The position numbers and the translations under genes are program-made. DNA of 64,000 nucleotides from Amia ocellicauda. Taxonomy: Eukaryota > Chordata > Actinopteri > Amiiformes > Amiidae. This document shows, in pieces, positions 56,217 through 64,000 of the stretch. The stretch is taken from the NCBI RefSeq assembly GCF_036373705.1, contig NC_089851.1:58025093-58089092 (forward strand), in the 5' to 3' direction. The notes beneath the pieces are model-generated. The model saw only the letters and a program-made list of their open reading frames with translations, ran no database searches and was not told where the DNA came from. Position 1 is the stretch's first letter. Every line of letters begins with the position of its first letter.

Positions 56217-56722
56217 GCTTGGCCCCGCTTTGCATTCTCTGAAGCATTCGTTTGTTCTCTCTCGATGCTTGGCTTCTGGGCTCCTCTGCACCAGGGAGGT
56301 CTTTCAACCTCAGATACTGTTGGCTGTGTAGCTGATGAGAAATCAGACTGTCATCTGTGTGTTTTGTTTTCTTTAAAGAAAATGTGTATTTTACAAGTTC
56401 GTTGTTGTTGTTGAGGAGGAGGAGGACATGTAGTGTGTTGTTGAGGAGGAGGAGGACGAAATGTGGTTTGCCGGCTTGTTATGGAGACCTTTGCTGAACG
56501 TGTACTCCTGAGCTGCACCAAAGGAGAGGCATTCTTTTCAGTTGTTTGCGGGCCTGCTGAACCATGCTCTCAGTGCTGTCTCACTGGGGATACGGTTACC
56601 GTTCTGGAAAGACACTTCAGCGCTACAGTCCATGCTATCAGTCAGTGTGCGTAGGTCTCCCGGTCTGCCCCAAAGCAGTTACGCGCTTGCCCAGCAGAAA
56701 CTGCGACACCCTCCGTTAACTT

Positions 56723-56794
56723 GGCTCGTTGGTCTAGGGGTATGATTCTTGCTGAGGGTGTGAGAGGCCCTGGGTTCAACTCCAGGACGAGCCC
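56723..56794 (+). pseudogene. tRNA-Pro-like, unit 22, class B
   Basis: Class B, short spacer, as unit 20. Confidence 0.85.
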
Positions 56795-57300
56795 ACTTGG
56801 CCCCACTTTGTAGTCACCGAAGTGTTCGTTCGTTTGCTCTTGAAGGCTGGCTTCTGGGCTCCTCTGCACAAGGGAGGGCTATCGACCTCAGATACTGTTG
56901 GCTGTATAGCTGATGGGAAATCAGACTGTCATCTGTGTGTTTTGTTTTCTTTAAAGAAAATGTGTATTTTACAAGTTCGTTGTTGTTGTTGAGGAGGAGG
57001 AGGACATGTAGTGTGTTGTTGAGGAGGAGGAGGACGAAATGTGGTTTGCCGGCTTGTTATGGAGACCTTTGCTGAACGTGTACTCCTGAGCTGCACCAAA
57101 GGAGAGGCATTCTTTTCAGTTGTTTGCGGGCCTGCTGAACCATGCTCTCAGTGCTGTCTCACTGGGGATACGGTTACCGTTCTGGAAAGACACTTCAGCG
57201 CTACAGTCCATGCTATCAGTCAGTGAGCGTAGGTCTCCCGGTCTGCCCCAAAGCAGTTACGCGCTTGCCCAGCAGAAACTGCGACACCCTCCGTTAACTT

Positions 57301-57372
57301 GGCTCGTTGGTCTAGGGGTATGATTCTTGCTGAGGGTGTGAGAGGCCCTAGGTTCAACTCCAGGACGAGCCC
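57301..57372 (+). pseudogene. tRNA-Pro-like, unit 23, class B'
   Basis: B' with flank variant GTGTTTGTTCG; the spacer has ATCTGAGTG and TTACTAG variants shared with units 26 and 28. Confidence 0.85.
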
Positions 57373-57878
57373 ACTTGGCCCCACTTTGTAGTCACCGAAG
57401 TGTTTGTTCGTTTGCTCTTGAAGGCTGGCTTCTGGGCTCCTCTGCACAAGGGAGGGCTATCGACCTCAGATACTGTTGGCTGTGTAGCTGATGGGAAATC
57501 AGACTGTCATCTGAGTGTTTTGTTTTCTTTAAAGAAAATGTGTATTTTACTAGTTCGTTGTTGTTGTTGAGGAGGAGGAGGACATGTAGTGTGTTGTTGA
57601 GGAGGAGGAGGACGAAATGTGGTTTGCCGGCTTGTTATGGAGACCTTTGCTGAACGTGTACTCCTGAGCTGCACCAAAGGAGAGGCATTCTTTTCAGTTG
57701 TTTGCGGGCCTGCTGAACCATGCTCTCAGTGCTGTCTCACTGGGGATACGGTTACCGTTCTGGAAAGACACTTCAGCGCTACAGTCCATGCTATCAGTCA
57801 GTGAGCGTAGGTCTCCCGGTCTGCCCCAAAGCAGTTACGCGCTTGCCCAGCAGAAACTGCGACACCCTCCGTTAACTT

Positions 57879-57950
57879 GGCTCGTTGGTCTAGGGGTATG
57901 ATTCTCGCTTAGGGTGCGAGAGGTCCCGGGTTCAACTCCCGGACGAGCCC
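57879..57950 (+). tRNA. tRNA-Pro(AGG), unit 24, class A
   Basis: tRNA consensus; 3' flank variant GCTTGGCACTGC, shared with unit 29. Confidence 0.92.
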
Positions 57951-58456
57951 GCTTGGCACTGCTTTGCATTCTCTGAAGCATTCGTTTGTTCTCTCTCGAT
58001 GCTTGGCTTCTGGGCTCCTCTGCACCAGGGAGGTCTTTCAACCTCAGATACTGTTGGCTGTATAGCTGATGGGAAATCAGACTGTCATCTGTGTGTTTTG
58101 TTTTCTTTAAAGAAAATGTGTATTTTACAAGTTCGTTGTTGTTGTTGAGGAGGAGGAGGACATGTAGTGTGTTGTTGAGGAGGAGGAGGACGAAATGTGG
58201 TTTGCCGGCTTGTTATGGAGACCTTTGCTGAACGTGTACTCCTGAGCTGCACCAAAGGAGAGGCATTCTTTTCAGTTGTTTGCGGGCCTGCTGAACCATG
58301 CTCTCAGTGCTGTCTCACTGGGGATACGGTTACCGTTCTGGAAAGACACTTCAGCGCTACAGTCCATGCTATCAGTCAGTGTGCGTAGGTCTCCCGGTCT
58401 GCCCCAAAGCAGTTACGCGCTTGCCCAGCAGAAACTGCGACACCCTCCGTTAACTT

Positions 58457-58528
58457 GGCTCGTTGGTCTAGGGGTATGATTCTTGCTGAGGGTGTGAGAG
58501 GCCCTGGGTTCAACTCCAGGACGAGCCC
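58457..58528 (+). pseudogene. tRNA-Pro-like, unit 25, class B
   Basis: Class B, long spacer with a private GTGTATTTTG change. Confidence 0.85.
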
Positions 58529-59046
58529 ACTTGGCCCCACTTTGTAGTCACCGAAGTGTTCGTTCGTTTGCTCTTGAAGGCTGGCTTCTGGGCTCCTCTG
58601 CACAAGGGAGGGCTATCGACCTCAGATACTGTTGGCTGTATAGCTGATGGGAAATCAGACTGTCATCTGTGTATTTTGTTTTCTTTAAAGAAAATGTGTT
58701 TTTTACAAGTTCGTTGTTGTTGTTGTTGTTGTTGAGGAGGAGGAGGAGGACATGTAGTGTGTTGTTGAGGAGGAGGAGGACGAAATGTGGTTTGCCGGCT
58801 TGTTATGGAGACCTTTGCTGAACGTGTACTCCTGAGCTGCACCAAAGGAGAGGCATTCTTTTCAGTTGTTTGCGGGCCTGCTGAACCATGCTCTCAGTGC
58901 TGTCTCACTGGGGATACGGTTACCGTTCTGGAAAGACACTTCAGCGCTACAGTCCATGCTATCAGTCAGTGAGCGTAGGTCTCCCGGTCTGCCCCAAAGC
59001 AGTTACGCGCTTGCCCAGCAGAAACTGCGACACCCTCCGTTAACTT

Positions 59047-59118
59047 GGCTCGTTGGTCTAGGGGTATGATTCTTGCTGAGGGTGTGAGAGGCCCTAGGTT
59101 CAACTCCAGGACGAGCCC
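59047..59118 (+). pseudogene. tRNA-Pro-like, unit 26, class B'
   Basis: B' with the TTACTAG spacer variant. Confidence 0.85.
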
Positions 59119-59624
59119 ACTTGGCCCCACTTTGTAGTCACCGAAGTGTTCGTTCGTTTGCTCTTGAAGGCTGGCTTCTGGGCTCCTCTGCACAAGGGAG
59201 GGCTATCGACCTCAGATACTGTTGGCTGTGTAGCTGATGGGAAATCAGACTGTCATCTGAGTGTTTTGTTTTCTTTAAAGAAAATGTGTATTTTACTAGT
59301 TCGTTGTTGTTGTTGAGGAGGAGGAGGACATGTAGTGTGTTGTTGAGGAGGAGGAGGACGAAATGTGGTTTGCCGGCTTGTTATGGAGACCTTTGCTGAA
59401 CGTGTACTCCTGAGCTGCACCAAAGGAGAGGCATTCTTTTCAGTTGTTTGCGGGCCTGCTGAACCATGCTCTCAGTGCTGTCTCACTGGGGATTCGGTTA
59501 CCGTTCTGGAAAGACACTTCAGCGCTACAGTCCATGCTATCAGTCAGTGAGCGTAGGTCTCCCGGTCTGCCCCAAAGCAGTTACGCGCTTGCCCAGCAGA
59601 AACTGCGACACCCTCCGTTAACTT

Positions 59625-59696
59625 GGCTCGTTGGTCTAGGGGTATGATTCTTGCTGAGGGTGTGAGAGGCCCTAGGTTCAACTCCAGGACGAGCCC
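59625..59696 (+). pseudogene. tRNA-Pro-like, unit 27, class B'
   Basis: B' but followed by the long spacer, unlike other B' units. The upstream flank has a private GGATTCGG change. Confidence 0.85.
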
Positions 59697-60214
59697 ACTT
59701 GGCCCCACTTTGTAGTCACCGAAGTGTTCGTTCGTTTGCTCTTGAAGGCTGGCTTCTGGGCTCCTCTGCACAAGGGAGGGCTATCGACCTCAGATACTGT
59801 TGGCTGTATAGCTGATGGGAAATCAGACTGTCATCTGTGTGTTTTGTTTTCTTTAAAGAAAATGTGTTTTTTACAAGTTCGTTGTTGTTGTTGTTGTTGT
59901 TGAGGAGGAGGAGGAGGACATTAAGTGTGTTGTTGAGGAGGAGGAGGACGAAATGTGGTTTGCCGGCTTGTTATGGAGTCCTTTGCTGAACGTGTACTCC
60001 TGAGCTGCACCAAAGGAGAGGCATTCTTTTCAGTTGTTTGCGGGCCTGCTGAACCATGCTCTCAGTGCTGTCTCACTGGGGATACGGTTACCGTTCTGGA
60101 AAGACACTTCAGCGCTACAGTCCATGCTATCAGTCAGTGTGCGTAGGTCTCCCGGTCTGCCCCAAAGCAGTTACGCGCTTGCCCAGCAGAAACTGCGACA
60201 CCCTCCGTTAACTT

Positions 60215-60286
60215 GGCTCGTTGGTCTAGGGGTATGATTCTCGCTGAGGGTGTGAGAGGCCCTGGGTTCAACTCCAGGACGAGCCC
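60215..60286 (+). pseudogene. tRNA-Pro-like, unit 28, A/B hybrid
   Basis: The 5' anticodon strand is class A (TCTCGC), the rest class B (TGAGGGTGTGAG), placing an exchange point within about 5 bp of the anticodon. Confidence 0.85.
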
Positions 60287-60792
60287 ACTTGGCCCCACTT
60301 TGTAGTCACCGAAGTGTTTGTTCGTTTGCTCTTGAAGGCTGGCTTCTGGGCTCCTCTGCACAAGGGAGGGCTATCGACCTCAGATACTGTTGGCTGTGTA
60401 GCTGATGGGAAATCAGACTGTCATCTGAGTGTTTTGTTTTCTTTAAAGAAAATGTGTATTTTACTAGTTCGTTGTTGTTGTTGAGGAGGAGGAGGACATG
60501 TAGTGTGTTGTTGAGGAGGAGGAGGACGAAATGTGGTTTGCCGGCTTGTTATGGAGACCTTTGCTGAACGTGTACTCCTGAGCTGCACCAAAGGAGAGGC
60601 ATTCTTTTCAGTTGTTTGCGGGCCTGCTGAACCATGCTCTCAGTGCTGTCTCACTGGGGATACGGTTACCGTTCTGGAAAGACACTTCAGCGCTACAGTC
60701 CATGCTATCAGTCAGTGAGCGTAGGTCTCCCGGTCTGCCCCAAAGCAGTTACGCGCTTGCCCAGCAGAAACTGCGACACCCTCCGTTAACTT

Positions 60793-60864
60793 GGCTCGTT
60801 GGTCTAGGGGTATGATTCTCGCTTAGGGTGCGAGAGGTCCCGGGTTCAACTCCCGGACGAGCCC
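60793..60864 (+). tRNA. tRNA-Pro(AGG), unit 29, class A
   Basis: tRNA consensus, GGCACTGC flank variant. Confidence 0.92.
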
Positions 60865-61370
60865 GCTTGGCACTGCTTTGCATTCTCTGAAGCATTCGTT
60901 TGTTCTCTCTCGATGCTTGGCTTCTGGGCTCCTCTGCACCAGGGAGGTCTTTCAACCTCAGATACTGTTGGCTGTATAGCTGATGGGAAATCAGACTGTC
61001 ATCTGTGTGTTTTGTTTTCTTTAAAGAAAATGTGTATTTTACAAGTTCGTTGTTGTTGTTGAGGAGGAGGAGGACATGTAGTGTGTTGTTGAGGAGGAGG
61101 AGGACGAAATGTGGTTTGCCGGCTTGTTATGGAGACCTTTGCTGAACGTGTACTCCTGAGCTGCACCAAAGGAGAGGCATTCTTTTCAGTTGTTTGCGGG
61201 CCTGCTGAACCATGCTCTCAGTGCTGTCTCACTGGGGATACGGTTACCGTTCTGGAAAGACACTTCAGCGCTACAGTCCATGCTATCAGTCAGTGAGCGT
61301 AGGTCTCCCGGTCTGCCCCAAAGCAGTTACGCGCTTGCCCAGCAGAAACTGCGACACCCTCCGTTAACTT

Positions 61371-61442
61371 GGCTCGTTGGTCTAGGGGTATGATTCTTGC
61401 TGAGGGTGTGAGAGGCCCTAGGTTCAACTCCAGGACGAGCCC
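61371..61442 (+). pseudogene. tRNA-Pro-like, unit 30, class B'
   Basis: B' tRNA followed by a distal flank that switches to class A (GGAGGTCTTTC). Confidence 0.85.
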
Positions 61443-61948
61443 ACTTGGCCCCACTTTGTAGTCACCGAAGTGTTCGTTCGTTTGCTCTTGAAGGCTGGCT
61501 TCTGGGCTCCTCTGCACAAGGGAGGTCTTTCAACCTCAGATACTGTTGGCTGTGTAGCTGATGGGAAATCAGACTGTCATCTGTGTGTTTTGTTTTCTTT
61601 AAAGAAAATGTGTATTTTACAAGTTCGTTGTTGTTGTTGAGGAGGAGGAGGACATGTAGTGTGTTGTTGAGGAGGAGGAGGACGAAATGTGGTTTGCCGG
61701 CTTGTTATGGAGACCTTTGCTGAACGTGTACTCCTGAGCTGCACCAAAGGAGAGGCATTCTTTTCAGTTGTTTGCGGGCCTGCTGAACCATGCTCTCAGT
61801 GCTGTCTCACTGGGGATACGGTTACCGTTCTGGAAAGATACGTCAGCGCTACAGTCCATGCTATCAGTCAGTGAGCGTAGGTCTCCCGGTCTGCCCCAAA
61901 GCAGTTACGCGCTTGCCCAGCAGAAACTGCGACACCCTCCGTTAACTT

Positions 61949-62020
61949 GGCTCGTTGGTCTAGGGGTATGATTCTCGCTTAGGGTGCGAGAGGTCCCGGG
62001 TTCAACTCCCGGACGAGCAC
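61949..62020 (+). pseudogene. tRNA-Pro(AGG)-like, unit 31, class A with acceptor mutation
   Basis: Class A throughout, except that the 3' end reads ACGAGCAC, so the first acceptor pair is G-A. The upstream flank also has a private GATACGTCAGC change. Confidence 0.85.
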
Positions 62021-62526
62021 GCTTGGCCCCGCTTTGCATTCTCTGAAGCATTCGTTTGTTCTCTCTCGATGCTTGGCTTCTGGGCTCCTCTGCACCAGGG
62101 AGGTCTTTCAACCTCAGATACTGTTGGCTGTGTAGCTGATGGGAAATCAGACTGTCATCTGTGTGTTTTGTTTTCTTTAAAGAAAATGTGTATTTTACAA
62201 GTTCGTTGTTGTTGTTGAGGAGGAGGAGGACATGTAGTGTGTTGTTGAGGAGGAGGAGGACGAAATGTGGTTTGCCGGCTTGTTATGGAGACCTTTGCTG
62301 AACGTGTACTCCTGAGCTGCACCAAAGGAGAGGCATTCTTTTCAGTTGTTTGCGGGCCTGCTGAACCATGCTCTCAGTGCTGTCTCACTGGGGATACGGT
62401 TACCGTTCTGGAAAGACACTTCAGCGCTACAGTCCATGCTATCAGTCAGTGAGCGTAGGTCTCCCGGTCTGCCCCAAAGCAGTTACGCGCTTGCCCAGCA
62501 GAAACTGCGACACCCTCCGTTAACTT

Positions 62527-62598
62527 GGCTCGTTGGTCTAGGGGTATGATTCTCGCTTAGGGTGCGAGAGGTCCCGGGTTCAACTCCCGGACGAGCCC
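62527..62598 (+). tRNA. tRNA-Pro(AGG), unit 32, class A
   Basis: Consensus; private AAGCACTCG change in the 3' flank. Confidence 0.92.
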
Positions 62599-63104
62599 GC
62601 TTGGCCCCGCTTTGCATTCTCTGAAGCACTCGTTTGTTCTCTCTCGATGCTTGGCTTCTGGGCTCCTCTGCACCAGGGAGGTCTTTCAACCTCAGATACT
62701 GTTGGCTGTGTAGCTGATGGGAAATCAGAATGTCATCTGTGTGTTTTGTTTTCTTTAAAGAAAATGTGTATTTTACAAGTTCGTTGTTGTTGTTGAGGAG
62801 GAGGAGGACATGTAGTGTGTTGTTGAGGAGGAGGAGGACGAAATGTGGTTTGCCGGCTTGTTATGGAGACCTTTGCTGAACGTGTACTCCTGAGCTGCAC
62901 CAAAGGAGAGGCATTCTTTTCAGTTGTTTGTGGGCCTGCTGAACCATGCTCTCAGTGCTGTCTCACTGGGGATACGGTTACCGTTCTGGAAAGACACTTC
63001 AGCGCTACAGTCCATGCTATCAGTCAGTGTGCGTAGGTCTCCCGGTCTGCCCCAAAGCAGTTACGCGCTTGCCCAGCAGAAACTGCGACACCCTCTGTTA
63101 ACTT

Positions 63105-63176
63105 GGCTCGTTGGTCTAGGGGTATGATTCTTGCTGAGGGTGTGAGAGGACCTGGGTTCAACTCCAGGACGAGCCC
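63105..63176 (+). pseudogene. tRNA-Pro-like, unit 33, class B
   Basis: Class B with GAGAGGACCTGG in place of GAGAGGCCCTGG. The unit is 585 bp, with a 3-bp shorter (TTG)n and other small losses. Confidence 0.85.
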
Positions 63177-63689
63177 ACTTGGCCCCACTTTGTAGTCACC
63201 GAAGTGTTCGTTCGTTTGCTCTTGAAGGCTGGCTTCTGGGCTCCTCTGCACAAGGGAGGGCTATCGACCTCAGATACTGTTGGCTGTATAGCTGATGGGA
63301 AATCAGACTGTCATCTGTGTTTTGTTTTCTTTAAAGAAAATGTGTTTTTTACAAGTTCGTTGTTGTTGTTGTTGTTGAGGAGGAGGAGGAGGACATGTAG
63401 TGTGTTGTTGAGGAGGAGGAGGACGAAATGTGGTTTGCCGGCTTGTTATGGAGACCTTTGCTGAACGTGTACTCCTGAGCTGCACCAAAGGAGAGGCATT
63501 CTTTTCAGTTGTTTGCGGGCCTGCTGAACCATGCTCTCAGTGCTGTCTCACTGGGGATACGGTTACCGTTCTGGAAAGACACTTCAGCGCTACAGTCCAT
63601 GCTATCAGTCAGTGTGCGTAGGTCTCCCGGTCTGCCCCAAAGCAGTTACGCGCTTGCCCAGCAGAAACTGCGACACCCTCCGTTAACTT

Positions 63690-63761
63690 GGCTCGTTGGT
63701 CTAGGGGTATGATTCTCGCTGAGGGTGTGAGAGGCCCTGGGTTCAACTCCAGGACGAGCCC
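63690..63761 (+). pseudogene. tRNA-Pro-like, unit 34, A/B hybrid
   Basis: Same A/B hybrid anticodon arm as unit 28. The unit is cut by the window edge within its (GAG)n block. Confidence 0.85.
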
Positions 63762-64000
63762 ACTTGGCCCCACTTTGTAGTCACCGAAGTGTTCGTTCGT
63801 TTGCTCTTGAAGGCTGGCTTCTGGGCTCCTCTGCACAAGGGAGGGCTATCGACCTCAGATACTGTTGGCTGTATAGCTGATGGGAAATCAGACTGTCATC
63901 TGTGTGTTTTGTTTTCTTTAAAGAAAATGTGTATTTTACAAGTTCGTTGTTGTTGTTGAGGAGGAGGAGGACATGTAGTGTGTTGTTGAGGAGGAGGAGG

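Larger units (their letters stand above)
44128..64000 (+). repeat. Tandem array of 34 tRNA-Pro-containing units (578/585/590 bp)
   Basis: Unit starts (ATGTGGTTTGCC) run from 44241 to 63430, spaced 578 bp (23 intervals), 590 bp (9) or 585 bp (1). Each unit has ~260 bp of upstream flank, a 72-bp tRNA-Pro or derivative, a class-specific 3' flank of ~60 bp, a shared segment, and a (TTG)n(GAG)n block whose length makes the 578/590 difference. Identity between units is very high. The left edge (44128-44221) is a decayed partial unit whose tRNA stops after box A. The array continues past the right edge. Confidence 0.97.

Noticed and set aside
44241-63712. Repeated 61-67 codon plus-strand frames (MVCRLVMETF... 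and MFAGLLNHAL...) in every array unit
   Set aside because: They overlap in two frames, have no coding signature and simply reflect near-identity of the units. Differences between units are not biased toward silent sites in either frame.
44457-63836. Minus-strand frames in the array (for example with GVEPGTSRTLSENH)
   Set aside because: They are antisense translations of the tRNA gene and its flanks.
44128-64000. CRISPR-like array
   Set aside because: Regular repeats but with units of 578-590 bp containing tRNA genes, in a eukaryotic context, with no short repeat and unique spacer pattern.

Overview
The window looks like repeat-rich nuclear DNA from a ray-finned fish. The evidence is several Tc1-like families with DD34E transposase remains, Harbinger-type MITEs, Tx1-group and L2-like LINE fragments, tRNA-derived sequences, many simple repeats, and a large Polinton/Maverick (adintovirus-like) element. 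I could not identify any convincing, intact host protein-coding gene. Nearly every open reading frame is a transposon or viral relic, or an accident of a repeated sequence. Species cannot be fixed from the sequence alone.

Layout. 1-5430: relics of Tx1-group LINEs mixed with decayed tRNA-Ser, tRNA-Asp and tRNA-Leu sequences; one LINE copy lies inside the tRNA-Asp relic between 78-bp duplications. 5430-12200: uncharacterised coding-like debris, two Tc1 elements (one with full inverted repeats at 8704-10284), a Harbinger transposase fragment and three related MITEs. 12205-31895: copies of a ~2.1-2.4 kb host repeat, interrupted first by a 2.85-kb element with CACTGTAAAAAAT termini (14355-17207) and then by a 12.26-kb Polinton (18161-30419). 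31900-44127: AT-rich repeats, LTR pieces, an L2-like reverse transcriptase fragment, three more Tc1 remains, a nested MITE and an orphan tRNA-Pro unit in inverted orientation. 44128-64000: a tandem array of 34 tRNA-Pro(AGG)-containing units of 578-590 bp that runs off the right edge.

The Polinton has ~600-690 bp terminal inverted repeats starting 5'-AG, near-perfect 6-bp target duplications (CATCAG/CATAAG), a retroviral-type integrase with chromodomain, penton-like and hexon-like capsid genes, a core/pX-like basic protein, an adenain-type protease, a conserved virion-associated ORF, a small basic/hydrophobic ORF, only the C-terminal stub of the packaging ATPase, and a protein-primed type B DNA polymerase. 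Most of these genes carry stops, frameshifts or deletions, so the copy is a fossil. It also carries a well-folded tRNA-Leu(UAA)-like gene with a Pol III terminator, just inside the left inverted repeat.

In the tRNA-Pro array, 15 units carry a canonical-looking tRNA-Pro(AGG), one of these with a broken acceptor pair. The other 19 carry a diverged version with G at position 33 and a weakened T stem. Flanking markers show three linkage classes (A, B and a recombinant B'), so the array has been shaped by unequal exchange or gene conversion with breakpoints inside the unit.
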